Assembly: GCA_033675545.1 (NCBI GenBank)
Contig: JAWDGP010006751.1
Coordinates: forward strand, 25,001 to 89,000
Source of the DNA: Elysia crispata
Lineage: Eukaryota; Mollusca; Gastropoda; Plakobranchidae
DNA: 64,000 nt
Direction of reading: 5' to 3'
The notes beneath the pieces are model-generated. The model did no database searches and was not told where the DNA came from. It saw only the letters and a list, made by a program, of their open reading frames with translations. Shown piece after piece: positions 1 to 18,123 of this stretch. Within the stretch, counting starts at the first letter, position 1, and each line of letters starts with the position of its first letter. Position numbers and translations under genes: made by a program.

Positions 1-3000
1 GCCGCGCAGTTTTTAAAGCTACATGATACTAAATGCTTTTATAAAATCTGCAAATAGATTTGGATTTTACAAAACTGGAAAAGCATTTTTTTTTTTGCAT
101 AAATTGATAAAGGTTAGCATTAATTACAACAATGCTAGAGTTAGCGATAAAAAAATAATCATTTTGCTGGAACTGTTGGCCTCTTGCACCCACACACTAG
201 TTAACATTAATCTCTACTTTCCGCCATTTTCTTTTTAAAAGAAAATTGAATTTTTTCGTTGTTGACTAATCAACCTTCCAGAATAAGCATACACCTGTTG
301 GATGCGCATGCCCTGTATACGCACTTAGGTTTCAGAGAGTAGTCAAAATTTTCCGATCATTAAGACAAAAAAATAAAAAAAAAAAAAAAACGGATCCTGT
401 AATTGTGTAAAACCTGAGCAGCTTCCACCCTGTCTTCTTTCTTTGTACTCCTCAACTCTATGTTTACTTTCAATTTTCTCTCTACAGGCTTTCTGCCACG
501 TCTATTTCTATTTTTCTGTTTCCTTAATCTGCTATTCTTACGTTAAATGTAATTGATAACATAAAGTGAGCCATAAAGCTCTTTAAATCTTTATAATTTA
601 ATTTCAAGCATAACTTTGACCTTAAGAAAAAAAAAAGAGGAAAACAAATAATGGCACATAAATGGATTTTTTTAAAGTTTGAATATTTTATTATCATAAG
701 ATATTAAATGTGTATTATTGAATAATTCTACAGCATATGAAATTACTGCATAAAAATAATAGTCTTTTTTTCATACAGATGCCATTCCATTAAAAGAATA
801 CAAACACTAACAGCAATATTGACTAAAATGAACAAGACTTATACAATCTAGTGAAAATGAGTTCAAAAATGTTATTATACTATCACAATGGATTTAAAAA
901 CAACAACAAAAAAAAACGCTGTCTTCTTGAGACCCTCCCCTCCCCCCCCTTTTCACACACACACTCTTAAATGTATTTCTTGATTGATCAGCAAACGTAG
1001 GATGAGAGTTGACATTCTTTGTCTACCAACCTCAAGTTAGTGAATGTATCTTTTTTCCTATGAAGCTAAAGAGTGCGAACTTGCTCAATAATCACGAAAA
1101 AAAAAATATTGTCTGGACTTGAAAAAGCAAGGCATACTCTTGAGTTGAACAAGAAATAAGAAAAAGTTATTTGATATCATTTAATATATTATAAATTTAT
1201 ACATACAGTACATGTATACATATTAATATGCATTAAAAGTTTACAGTAATCACATCTGATTCCATGTTTTGTTCTGCAACTTGAGATCCTGAGTGACCAC
1301 CACAAACAGTAAAAATATTGTCATTAAAGCCACAAGTAGGACACAATACATCTTTACAGTCTAACAAGCTGGCATACTTTTTGCTAAAATCATGTAGGAA
1401 GTAATTATCCTAATGACCTCAAATTTTGGTATTTTCTCATAAATTCATAGTTTTAGGTCAAGAATGATGACTTCACATTTATGATTTAAAGCAAACTCAT
1501 GTAAATCAACAAAAATAAATGAAAGTTCCAAACAAAATAAGGAAAAATAAAATGCAAACAGAACACAAATAAAAGTAGATGAAAAACATGATGCTTCAAT
1601 ACTGAATTGATGGAAAAAGCAAAAGAAAAACAAAACCACTGCAGCATAAAGATACAACTCTTCAGCACAGGAATTGGTCGTATTTTCCTTTGGTTCCACA
1701 AAGTAAACGAGTGGTTAGGGCAAATGCACATTCTATTACCTCAGTTTTATACTTATTTTCCATAACAAAATTATGTCTTAGGAATGTGAAATTGGACGGA
1801 TTGAAGCGTTTTATATATGTTTATATACATGAAGTCTTTTATGTGATTACTCCTGCAAAAATGATAGTGAATTCAAAGTTCGTGGTATAAAGGTTGGTGG
1901 AGCTTAGCTGTACCTCTGTGTGATATATATGACTTGAATTTTTTTTTCTTCTCTTCACCATTGCATTAATGGTTAGAAATTCCTTTTGGTGATAGAGGAA
2001 GAGCGTGAGAGGAGATTAACTGTTGTAATGGTACCCCCCTAACTATACACAGAACACGAAGAGTAAATTATTCTTCAGGTTGACCAAAAAATTGAAAATG
2101 AAATCCAGTCTAGTTTTGTTATTGTTACATTTTAGGTGCATCAAAACAGATAATCCATGTAGTTTTACATGAAAAATACAGCACTAGACAAATTATGTAC
2201 TAAATACCACATAGCCTACACACTAGGCATGAAAAACATAGGAAAAAATTTTTTTACAAAAGTGAAAAAAAAAAACAAATAAGGAAGAGAGGCTGAGTTG
2301 ATATATGGATAGATAGGTTCACAGAGAGAGAGAGATTTTCTGAGTACCAACCGGCTATTATGTATTTACAACTATGAATATTACAAAGTTTGCCACAAAA
2401 GGCATAGCCATAGTTCTAACTTTTCTCCCTAAATTTCATATAAAGAGTAAAAAGATTACATTTCACGAAAATAAATTTCTGATACAAATGATTTTTTAAC
2501 CTTCATGGGTTCAAGGGGAATCTCTCTATTTACCACAGATAAATAGGCCTACATTCATTTCTTATTTTCATGAACTTACAAATGGATCGACAGACTTTGC
2601 AACTAACTTCGCATCATACATGCACTTCATAAGTCCATGCAAATCTCAAACTTTTGAAAAGTAAAATTGACACTTGCTAATTAAAAAGCCCATTGATGAT
2701 TTCCTTTCATACAAATTCTTGTTATAACTTAAATCTTCTTTAGTGCATCAATACGTAATTAAGAAAATATTTTCAGCACATCAGGCAATAGTGAGTTCAA
2801 CCAGATTGTTAATTCTAAAATCACAGAGGCTATAAGGCCCCCTTCAGGCTTTAAAAAGCCATGATTGATCATGGATTCTCTAGAACCCTGCCTTCATGGC
2901 ATGCTTCGCAAAAGTTGTGAAAGCAGAGCAGGCATTTCTAGGAAAATAACTCATGTTTGGCTTCATAACTACAACGAATACTAATTTATTAGCAATATGG

Positions 3001-3490
3001 CATATGAACGAACCTAATTCTTAGTATATATCTAAATAGGGCTCAAAATTCTTCTTGAAATCACCACTTGACTAAATTTTCTCTCAAAGTCAAACCATCT
3101 TATTTTTCTTTAGCTCCATAGTGCAAAATTGTTTAGCTGATTTGGAAATATTTCTACTTTTCCAGAGGTAAGAAGATAAAGTGTACCTTCTCAACGCAGC
3201 ACAGGTGGATGTTCGTGTCAGGATCAGGCAAGCTGGTCATTTCTAGAGAACATGATATTGTAAACAAATCTTGTGGGTTTTTTATGTTCTTATCATTTTT
3301 AGATAGCAGCCTTGCAAATCCCCTATTACTTTGCCCCTGTACCGCAAGATATATAAGAATCCAGGATCCAATATTACGCATACTTTAAGGTCAATAGGCA
3401 AAAAGATCAATAGCACTGATAATTTAAAAAGAAAACAAACCTTCTTGCAACTTCACAGGCACTATGTCTATAGTCAAAATATGCTGATAA
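1..3490. other. Non-coding region downstream of TMEM218
   Basis: AT-rich sequence with poly-A/T runs and no open frame that resembles a protein. The part nearest 3.5 kb is probably TMEM218 3' UTR, because that gene ends at 3689 on the minus strand. I see no RNA gene or clear transposon here. Confidence 0.6.
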
Positions 3491-3496
3491 TTTATT
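3491..3496 (-). promoter_or_regulatory. Candidate polyadenylation signal of TMEM218
   Basis: TTTATT on the plus strand reads AATAAA on the minus strand, about 190 bases past the TMEM218 stop codon. It is the first canonical hexamer I find downstream. Such hexamers are frequent in AT-rich DNA, so this is only a candidate. Confidence 0.35.
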
Positions 3497-3688
3497 TTAA
3501 AAAAAAAATTAAAAGTCGACACATATAAATTTATCACAGGTTTGTTTGACTTTTGCTTTTCAAAGTTCAAATAATATCTTGAACAGCCAAGTGGAAAAGG
3601 TTAACCTCAGAATCTAAAACATCCAACTAAAAGATTTGTGAGACCAACTCAACCTTTGCTTATTAGCTTAGCAATAAACATGGATTTT

Positions 3689-5909
3689 TCAACGGACAAA
3701 CTTCCTCAGTGGCTTCGCAAGCACTGGTTGCATGGCGTGGTTCACTAAATACAAGACAAGGCCGATCAAAACAAACAGCCCAAGTGCAGCAATCAAACTA
3801 GACCTGTATACTATACTGTAGTCGTAGACCTGTGGAGGAAAGGAAAGCAGTTTTAAAACAATTGGGTTGTGGAACTTGATTTATTATTATTGATTATACT
3901 TTGCAAGCGAAGAAAGAAGCAAATTCATGGATTCTTCCATGTTACGTCCTCGAAGGCTGCAGTTTGTAGGGAGAAAAATTAAACTAGGCTTGTTTATTCA
4001 CTGAAAGCAATTTCACACAAGTAGATAATTATGATCATGCTTAGACTAACCAGGTCAAAAACAGGCAAAAGTGATGATTTGAATTGAAAGATAAAAATTT
4101 GCATGTTAACATGGACGTCTCGAAATCATAACTGAACAAACAGTTCAAATGCAGAATGTTTTAATAAATATATTGCAGAAATTATTTTTTCCTTCCATTC
4201 TTGTAGCTCTTTGTGATCATAAGATCAGATAATTTTCTCTGTCATTTCCAGGATTGCATTTTTTATACATTCAAATAAATAATGAAAAAAATTCAGCCTA
4301 AAGGAAGAGTACAGCCTACATACATGTACTGCTATAATCAAGAGCATACCCTTACATTAATAATTCTTTTTTTTTTTTATAAATAAAACACAGGCTAAAA
4401 GTTTTCTGAAATTATTTTGTATTTAACATTTTGGTGTTTTATTTTAAACAGCTATCAATGACCCTTTTTTTTTCTTCAGATTATGATAATCACTTTATAA
4501 TCTCTTAAGGTCATACATAGCCTCACAACTCACCTCCCTCCCCACTCCTTCCTCTTTACCCACACCACATATAGATTTAAACACACTTAAAGAAATAAAA
4601 AAACCTAGCTAGTTAACAAAAAAAATTCATACTGCTATATTGTTTTTGACACAAAATTTGTTCTTTTCCCTTATATAAATCTCAGAATAGACGTGAGAAA
4701 ATGCTTACAAGTCAAGTCAGGTGTTTTTCTGATATTTTGAGATTTGCTGGGAAGCTTTCTTATGTTCAAAACCAAAGAGTTTGGGGGAAAGTCTGCTCAA
4801 CGAAAACCTATGATTTTTTACTTTAAAACTTTCATGTCAAAAGGTATTAGACCATAATTTTTATATTGCATATCATTGAAAGTCAATCTTTTTGTATTAA
4901 AGCTGTATATCCAAAAGCCCAAAAGAAGTGATGTTCAAACACATTATAGAAATACAGACATACAGACTAGTCTTCTGATCTCATACAGGCTTGCACTGAT
5001 TTTTAAAATATTCTGCAATGATTAAGGCACTGCTTGAGACAAAACTCAGCACCTCCTCACATCAGATGATCAACAATTTCAACCTAGCTATACAACTACC
5101 TGAAGTCTCATAATAACCCACCACAAAAAAGCCAACTGAATCTAAACTACATTGAAACTAGAGCTTACAATCGTTGTGTGATATTGTTAAGAGTTTATTA
5201 TCCTGCTAGCTTCTCACCACTGATTCGTCCTCAAGAGATTTTTCTTTAGCTTCTCTAGGAATGACAATCAAAATGACTGAGACAATGACAGCAACCAGGA
5301 TAGATAGAGGACCAAGAGACCTGTCACATGTTGAAAAACAGAAAAGATTAAGTATAAGCATAAGACGTTTTTCCAAATCTGCATAGGTTGAAACATATTT
5401 GAAAAGTAGAAATTTTCATTACATTTAATGCTTAATTATCATCGGCTCTTTTTAAAACTAAAAATCTATTTCTTCACATATTTCTTTTAATTATTTTGAA
5501 ATCCACTTAGCCTATAAATTTATTATTAAAGCAGAAAAAAATTATGTCAGACATAAAATTTAGGCGTTAGAAAAATTACCAAAAATTGTGACTTTCTTTT
5601 ATGATCACGAAGGTTTTGATTTCGTCTGTTAAAGGAGACCATCTTTTTTATACTAGAAGTATTGTGTAAAAAAATATGTACATTTAAATAACCTTCACAG
5701 ACATTGACAGAAAAACAATAAATTAATTGGAGATGTATAATGATCCACTGAACATGATTCAAGACGCTGCTTAAGTAAAATACATAGACTTACGCTATTG
5801 ATGTGGGTGATCTTGCAAATGTGATACAAACAATAAGAGCCAAAGCCCAGATAAATGCAAGAATGAAAACGCCTATTCCAACTCCCATTACTTGACCAGC
5901 CATTCTCAT
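3689..5909 (-). CDS. TMEM218: Transmembrane protein 218
   Basis: Three coding exons on the minus strand: 5794-5909, 5218-5320 and 3689-3829, joined by GT-AG introns with consistent phases (2, then 0). The protein is 117 residues if read from the MAG start at 5901-5903, or 119 from the ATG six bases upstream; human TMEM218 is 115 and also begins MAG. Three hydrophobic segments are visible: GVGIGVFILAFIWALALIV near the N-terminus, LSILVAVIVSVILIVIPR in exon 2, and LIAALGLFVLIGLVLYLV in exon 3. The C-terminus, HAMQPVLAKPL, matches the vertebrate HYVLEPIYAKPL. TMEM218 is a small membrane protein of the ciliary transition zone, mutated in Joubert/Meckel-type ciliopathies. It looks whole. Reading through the exon 2 donor gives a short alternative end (…DESVVRS), probably not used. 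It is head-to-head with OAF. Confidence 0.92.
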
Positions 5910-9992
<4,083 letters not shown>

Positions 9993-12900
9993 ATGGCAGA
10001 AACACCCCATTTGTTAAACTGGCTGTGGGTTGGTTCCATCTTATCTGCCTGCTATATCTTGTCAGTCTATCAAGAAAATGTAAACGGGCAGTTGGTTGTT
10101 AATGCCAGAAATAGAGGGGGAGAAACAATTGTTGAAAACATAACAGCAAATACGTCAGCTGACACAGTAACTCTGGAACTTCTTAATTCAGATGGATCCT
10201 TTGTCACCCAGTTCATTGACTTCAAATCGGTAAGAATCCAAAGATTAGATCCTAGATCTACAAACTCTCTACAGGAAAGCTGAAAAGTAAAAAAAAAAAA
10301 ATTAGTCTGGCATCTAAAGGATCAAATCAAACTTGCAAAATTTATCAAACTCAAAGTGTTGCATGTTAATAATTACAATGAGTTATTATTCTTTTAAATG
10401 GTTTTAAAGCTGAACTTTCAAAGTCGGCATTTGAAAACACAATTTTACTTAGTATGTACAATATTATCAAATCTATTTCAATAGTATCAAACAAGACATA
10501 ACTGAATTATTAAGGTGTATTCAATACTGAAACGAAAATGGCTCTAATTTAAAATTTGAAGTGAAACTTCTACAGTTAAACTTTTAGTATTTTGGATTAT
10601 CAGGAGATCAAAGATTGAATGAAGAATTAATTAGTGATACATAAACTGACAGAATAAGAATTTGCTTTGACTTGAAGTTTTCCATTCCAAGCTCTCTTTT
10701 CCTAGTCTGGCATTTTTACTTGCACGGTTGCTGGTACTGATCTCTTCTTTACTTTGAACTTGTTGATAATTATAGTTTGTGCACAGTCCATACTTTGAAT
10801 TTGCTTTTTTTTTATGTTCCGAACAATGTCTGTTCCAAAGATTTTCAGTGACTGGGATATCATTTTAGCAGAATGTTTTTTTTTTCTTGTAAAAAGTGAT
10901 TTTTTTTTATTTCTTCCCTGAGAAAATGTTGAAAAGAATGTGTGGAAGTGACTTTATTGTTCTATTGAGGACTCTAGTCAAGACTCATAAACAGTCAATA
11001 CTTTGGTTTAAATTTAGTTTGCATAGTATTCCATTTTAGTATCTATAAACTTTTGGAAATGAAATTCATTATGATGTCATAGCTTTCCACCATTTCCCCA
11101 AACCTGTCTTCAGGAGCAGATTAATCCATTTTTTAACAGTACAGATTTTTGCATTATGATTTCATACATTTCATATGCAGGCTCTGAGCAGCAAAAATAT
11201 TATGAGCGCTATAAAAAGTGATTTGATTTAATGTTTCTTTCTCTGAACTTTTGGCATCTCATACTCTATTTGCCTATCAGACCAGTAGATTTATATGTCA
11301 GATGTTTCCTATAACCAAGGGTTGTTTTTGAGAAAGATTTCTTCTCAACATCTTTATCAACAGGACTGAACTCAAACAAAGTGATCAATTAAAAACTTGG
11401 GCTTTAATATCAAACAATTGATGCAAAATTAATGAAATTGCATCAAGAATAGTGCAAAAAAATGAGTTTTCAAAGAATGAAATCAGTACTAACAAATAAA
11501 CACATATCCATTCTCACAGTTTTTCATTTAATTTTTTTTCCTTACAAATGTAATATGTGCGGCACATCTGCAGTTAGTCTGATAGAGCAAGACATCAATT
11601 TTAATTGAACATTTTCATGTTTTTCAGGAAATCCAGATCATTCGAATCTATGTCTTGGGGGAGCAAGAACTGGGTCAAACACAGCCTCAGGTTTTATGTT
11701 TCGTCACACGATTTATGCGTAACGATTTTATTTCGTCAGACGCCATGTCCAAGTTAAGACAGGTGAGAAAAAAAATCTATGAAATTGACTGATATGCATC
11801 ATATTTTCAGTTTTTCCCATTTGTAAATTTTTTCAGTGGAAGTAGCAGCTTCCAAAATGTGAAAAAATAAACTTAAATACCTCAAGCCTTTTGTGTTACA
11901 AAGAAATAATAATTATTTGTGTAATTCTAGATTAGATTTGAACTGAAGAGAAAATGATGATATGACTACAAACAATATGACACAAGATCTTATTTAAATT
12001 TTTTTTTTTTCAAAGTTACATTCCTTTAATCTTGTTTTCTTTTTTAAAGTGCTAAGTGAAAAGATTTTTTTGAGTCTGATTAATTTATGGGAGATCTATT
12101 ATTAAGATTAAACAGCAACAAAAACTGCTTATCTCCCAGATATTATTTATCACCCGCAGGGCATATTTACATAATGAATAAATTTTAAATTGTGTGTTAC
12201 TAGAACTGAAAAATATGCAGCATATGAAATCCATATGTGTAGATCTTTTAGCAGTACCTTATACAGTGTCATAACTATGTTTCACAAAACTATCATGTCT
12301 TCTGGGAAATGTGAAGTGATCCTGTCACTTTTCCTAGGATTTCAGTGATTTAAAAAAAAGGGTTAAAAATGTTATACATCAAATAAATAAAAAACACTAG
12401 CTGGAAAACATAATTTCTGGAGATATCGGAAGTACAATTTGAATTCTTTACAATACTCATATTTTATTATATCTCTATTCATAGTTTTGATTTCATATTT
12501 CACATAAAAATCACTTTCTTTTGCTCTTGTAGAAAAATCCCACAGCCATTCGTTCTCCAGAAGAGGAAAGGGAGACAAGTATCTACTCTTTAGACCTGTC
12601 AGTGATCCTGGGGAAAGCATACCTGATCAGCCCACACTTGTACAGCGTTTGTAAGGAAGCGAAAGATGGTATATTTGCCCAAGAATCAGATCTCAAGACC
12701 ATATCAAAGTGTGAGTTAGTTTTTCCTTTTTCCTTTTCTCTTATTCCCCAAACTTGTTTAAAACTAAGTTGAGAAAAAAAAATCTGTAAAATGATTTGTT
12801 CTAACTTTTTTTTACCCAAAGTGACTGGCTTCAAGATTTAAGGATTATCATGTAAAATTTAGCCTTTATGTCAAGTTTTAAAAAGGTTTGGAAAGTTTTA

Positions 12901-14267
12901 AATGACCAACATTTTAAATTGTGACTAGAACTAAAAAATATTCAGCATATGAAATCCGTACATGTATATCTTTAAGCAGTGCCTTACAGCCTATATAACA
13001 TAACTATGTTTCATAAATGACAGTCTTCCCTTGCAGACATTACTCTTTTGCTTAACATTGTACGCTTCACACAGAGGTCATATCATGTCCCTCAAAACTC
13101 GTCAGACCATTTTGGACAGGGTAGAGGCTTAAAACTGACATTAACACACCAAACCTGCCTTCCAATGCCTAGGATCAAAAGTTGATCCAAGGGTGAATAC
13201 TTTATCATTGAGGCAACTGAAATTGAGCTTTTTAACTATGCATTTTGCTGCTTACCCTTAGCCAAAGCCTGGCATTTTCCTAGTCAAAACTTCATTTGTT
13301 AGATAACAAAATCATATTTTTCTATAACATTTTATTGTATTTTTTTTTTTAATGAAAAAAAAGGATAGGATGGTTAAAAATGAGAAAAAAACATGTCCGT
13401 TGAAGGTCTCTTCATTTCCCAAAACCAAATCTTTATAAAGATTCTTTGTTTAAATATTATTATAAGATATTTTTTATAATAAGGTATGTTAAGCTTGATT
13501 ATTTGATCCTTCAAAAGCTACAACAGTTTTCTTCAAGTTTTTCTTTAATATATGAAACCAAATAAGAAGCATTTTTCTTCTAAATTTTGTTTCGCTTCTT
13601 ACTTTTATCTGAAAGAAGTACCTCCCATCTCATCACTATAAAATACCGTAAATTCTCCAAGTTACTGTTATGTTCATTCTCTAAACAGCTTGAATGAATA
13701 AAGCTTGGCTAATTTCAACAGGAAAAGACAAGAAAAAGAGACAACCTTTCTTACTTTTCCTTTTAATTGGGCAAAAAATTCATTTCATTTCATTTCGTTG
13801 TCATTTATAGATAAAAAAGAATGTTTTTCTTATTGCTAGAGATCTGATTAATTTAAAGAGTAGATGATAATAGCTCTTTGCTTCTACATGTGTGTATAAT
13901 TGTGCAGTTAGTCGAAGTAAATGAATAAGGAATTTCATCCAGGCATGTATTTTACCCAAAGTGTTTTTCTTATCTGGGTGCAGCTTTAGACAAAGACTAC
14001 AACACCCTCATCTCAGCCACAACAGAGATCTTCCCAGACAAATACCCGCGCTGCCATGACCTGAAAGGGGCAGGCTCCCTGCAGCACCCGTGCACCTGCC
14101 AACTCCACACCTGCATCATGTGGTATCCATGTGGCCTCAAATACTGCCACGGCTCGGACAACTATGGCCGTCTCGTCAGCTACAGATGTGGCATCAAGAC
14201 ATGCAAACGCTGCTTGGCATTCAATTACATAGTTCCAACCAAGCTGAAGTGCCTCTGGGACTTTTAG
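9993..14267 (+). CDS. OAF: Out at first protein homolog (OAF)
   Basis: Four coding exons: 9993-10229, 11628-11762, 12533-12710 and 13984-14267. All introns are GT-AG with phases 0, 0 and 1. The product is 277 residues; human OAF is 273. An N-terminal hydrophobic stretch (LNWLWVGSILSACYILS) is a likely signal peptide, so the protein is secreted. Family signatures are clear: DTVTLELLNSDGSFVTQFID, then CFVTRFMRNDFISSDAMSK followed by LRQKNPTAIR, LISPHLYSVCKEA, and a Cys-rich end with WYPCGLKYCHG, YRCGIKTCK and KCLWDF. OAF was first described in Drosophila; its molecular role is still poorly defined. The ATG at 9993 is chosen because it gives the signal peptide directly; no in-frame ATG lies upstream in the same open frame. 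Introns 2 and 3 share a repeat copy. Confidence 0.93.
12182..12296 (+). repeat. Dispersed repeat, copy in OAF intron 2
   Basis: About 115 bases that recur in the same orientation in the next OAF intron (12910-13020). Shared words include CATATGAAATCC and CATAACTATGTTTCA. Identity is high with small indels. No terminal repeats are visible, so the class is unknown. Confidence 0.75.
12910..13020 (+). repeat. Dispersed repeat, copy in OAF intron 3
   Basis: Second copy of the 12182-12296 repeat, same orientation, about 730 bases downstream and across OAF exon 3. It may be a local duplication of intronic DNA or two insertions of one short interspersed element. Confidence 0.75.
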
Positions 14268-14510
14268 GTCTTAGCATGTGAGGAGTATGTTCAACAAGAG
14301 AAATGTGAGGATTATTAAAAAAAAAGATGTACTAGGGTGAAGGTAAATGAAAAAGACATACAATTTTCGTATTTAAAAAAATGTTTGGATGAAGGAGAAC
14401 ATTTTTTCAAAGTGTAAAAACTATATTTGTACCTAGATATTACAGAATTTTGTTTGTAAATGGTCTTTAATTATTTTTTTTTCTCCTTAATTTTTCCAGT
14501 TAGTTAAGTT

Positions 14511-14516
14511 AATAAA
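14511..14516 (+). promoter_or_regulatory. Candidate polyadenylation signal of OAF
   Basis: AATAAA about 245 bases after the OAF stop codon, the first canonical hexamer downstream. Later hexamers exist, so longer 3' UTRs are possible. Confidence 0.4.
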
Positions 14517-17500
14517 AGATTTGAAAGTCCTGGTATGAAACTGCAACTGGTTCACCTGGCTTGGACTGGTCTCATGTGTCATAAGTGAATGGATCTGATA
14601 AATTTATTTCATCTAAACTGAAGCTGATATTAAACTGTTCTATTCTTTAGGTATCTGAATCCAATATGAGACTGATATTAAATTGTCTTTTCGCCCGTTC
14701 TTATGTTTGAAATTTGAAAAGGAAAAAAATCTCAGCTTAATTAGGGTAAGAGTATATTCAGCATCAAAATTATCTGGCAAAGTCAATTCCTTTTGCTTTA
14801 GAAAGAGTGGCAAATATTCAACCATTATATTATTGAATTTGTGTCATGACTTCTTATAGCTTTTTAGGGCTCATTTTAAGGTAACTAGGAACTTTCTGCC
14901 CATTATAAGGTAACTAGGGACTTTCAAATCATCTTTTGGATTAGCATTTATTGGGAAAGAAACTGTCCAATTTTGAATTTTTTAAAATTAAAATACCAAG
15001 TGATATTTTTTTTTTCCATTTTACTACTGAAAAAATATTACCACAGGTTTGTTAACAATTGTGCTGTAGAGAAATATTTTTTTTTTATTTTTTCTTCAAG
15101 TTTCCCAGAAATATACTGAATAAGCTGTTTATCTTTTGAATGTTTTTGTGCACAACAGATATGACATATATGTATATTTATGTTGTCGGGACTGATTCCA
15201 ACTTGTTACAAATGACTTACTGCTCTAGAATGTTTTGAAATGTGAAAAGCTGAAATTGTTTTATGATAATGGAAAAAATTCACTTAAATACCTTTGTTTT
15301 GTGGCAAAATTGTCTTTAATTTTGAAATATATATGTTGAAAAAGCCTCAAAGGATTTCCCAAATTCTTATCCAGGTAATGGTCTCTAGTCAAAAGCTTTT
15401 GATGAAAACCGTAAACACTTAACAAACAAAGTAAAAAATTCTGCTGTAGAGATTTTCATAGGGTTAAGTTAAAGTATAATCATCCTTTTAAATGTTTAAG
15501 AGATCTTTTTGATTTCAAAGAAGTGTTTTTTTTTTAGTTTCAATTGTCTTTGGCTTTCAATATTTTCCTTTATTCATTGGTACCTGAGTTGCTGCTAGCT
15601 GTATGGTTTAACTCAACATATAGTGATTTTGTGTAGAAAACCACATCACACAATGTTTTGATCCTTGCATTATTTACCAAATTTTTATTTTATTCCAGAT
15701 AAAGGTTCCAAGCAATTAAATAAACTTGCCATATTATACAGTAGCAAAAAAAAAAAAAAGCAACTTGTTGCTTTTACTGATTCCCAGTTAGCTAGTTTCA
15801 TTGAGGCTGCTAGGAAACAGTTGGATCAATTCAGGGTATTAGAAATTTAGTACTTGAATGTTGATTTATTTATTAATTACTAATTGGGACTTGACACTAC
15901 AGTCCAGGTTCGAGACTTCTAGTTATATAGATGTTAATGTATAAGTCTCAATCAAAGAATGTCATGGGAGAGAGGGGGGGGGGGGGGAATCCGCTGTTGA
16001 AACCTAAATCTAAGTCTGCCATAGTGAGGCAGGTTCTCATCCAATCAGTCCTACCAGTTCATGGCTTGCAAGAGCTTTGTCACCTCAGATCTATTGATTG
16101 GACAGACTAGATAGATTTAACTAATTATAAGGACTAAAGTCAAAAATATTTACAAAATTGAGCTATAGGAATTTTTGTTGTTTATGTATTTATGTATTTT
16201 TTTGCAGAACTTTTAAGCTGGTTGTGGAATACCTGGGTTAGGAGACTTTATTTGTAGCCTTCATATATGATGAATCTTGTGGTTTAGTTTTATGAAACCA
16301 ATGTTGAGAGTAACAATGATTTGAAAATATGTTAGCTGTCTTAAGTGTGCCCTCATTTTCCGAACAGCTTTAAGAGATTTTATCTCTGTCTGGCCCTGAT
16401 CTGGATAATAAATCCAGTAATTTTTTAAAGAAAGAGGCACAGAGAAATTATCAACTGAAGGATGTGGCTCAATTTTCAAAATGGCACTCCAATCAAGTAT
16501 CTATGGTTGTGGTTTTCTCTTGTTTCATTAATAATGTGTTGTGAAAAAAAAAATTTACTGGATGGACAGGTGACACCCTTTTTTTTCCTCCTTTTGAAAA
16601 GTATTGCTTTATATTGCAAATAATGTTTTTCTTTTTTCCCAATTATATCTTGGGCTGAGTTACTTACATGCACATCATGTCAAAAGTAGAATATGTATTA
16701 AAATTTATACACTACATTATTAGTATTTTAACTACAGTGTAACAAGCATATATGTATCATAGTTTATACATCAGCTTATATAATCCACTATTTTATGCTG
16801 GACCTCGAATCAAAATGTTTACAAAATGTACATGGCATTTTTTTCTCACAGGTTGTTAAATGCTACCAGTATTTATTTAAACTTGTTGTAATTATTTGTT
16901 ATAAAACCTCATTTAATTTTTTTTTTTTTTTAATTAAGCTTGGACTCTCACACATTTGTTTCACATATTATCAATGTTTCTCAGTATTTTCATGTTTTTG
17001 TGAGACCAAAAATTGATGTCAAAAGTGCATTTTGGAACATTGAAATGAAGTGAGATGGAGACAGACAAGGAATTTTCCTGATATATAATGTTTAACACTT
17101 TTTATGTGTCTTGAGTTGGTTGTTGATCCCTGTAACAGAGCAAGCTGCGCACGCATGTAGGATTGGATTAGTTCTGAATCCACTTTTTCAGAAAAGGTTG
17201 TGTGCTTATAGTTGCCTATGTATGTGTGTAAGATTGCCAATATTTGTAGGATTTTCTGTGTTATGAGTTACTATCGTATGACTATTTTTTTTATAAAATA
17301 CACGCTTCTCAGTTTATAACACATCTCCACCTTATGTTCAACTTTATGTTTTCATTTTTAATAGTTTGGAAATGTTCAGGGAGAGCTTAATGTTCACCTT
17401 ACACAATTAATTCTTCCTTCAGTGTATTTTTTACAGATCAGTTGACACAACCTGTCAACATTTGAAAGGTCTTTTCAAACACATTTCCACACAATTTAAA

Positions 17501-18057
17501 GCTGTTTGTAAGATACCACGTACCTGCAGGCCTATTTTCCTTTTTTGCCAATGACTATAAACGAATCTAATATTAGATAAGATGTATATTTTGAGCATAC
17601 ATACTGAAAACTGCAATGCTTTTTAAGGTTCAATTTTTACTTTAAAGTGTTTTTTTTTTAAGTGAAAATAAAGTATCATTTGAAGCCATTGAACACAAAT
17701 AATTAATGCAACAAAATGCTTTGAAATGTGAGTATTTATGTAAATTAAGTACAGTTCAATGTATGTGGGCTCCATATGTATATGTTGTTTACTATCTGTA
17801 GACTTCAAAAAAAGAAACCTTTTCCTCACGCCCACAATTGCTTGGTGTAGATTAAGGTACAGAAATGACCCAGTTTTTTTATGTAAACACTTTCTATTAC
17901 CAATGCAAAATTTCAATAAAACTTTCTCACTGACTTTAAATTAAAACATGAACATTTATACAAACAATTAATATTAAACATTGAGAAATAACCACTTAAG
18001 ACCTAAAAGAAAAAAAAAAACAGTCTTTATTAAAACTTTTATAATGATGTTAAATAC

Positions 18058-18062
<5 letters not shown>

Positions 18063-18121
<59 letters not shown>
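18063..18121. repeat. (TA)n microsatellite
   Basis: About 29 uninterrupted TA dinucleotides. Confidence 0.97.

Positions 18122-18123
<2 letters not shown>

Noticed and set aside
3187-3240. 18-codon exon-like segment MTSLPDPDTNIHLCCVEK before GTACAC, minus strand
   Set aside because: Too short, with a modest donor and no continuing exon in the 3 kb that remain in the window.
15699-15850. Plus-strand exon-like frame ending FIEAARKQLDQFRVLEI after TTCCAG
   Set aside because: It contains a poly-A run, and no upstream exon with a matching phase is visible; it is probably in OAF 3' flank.
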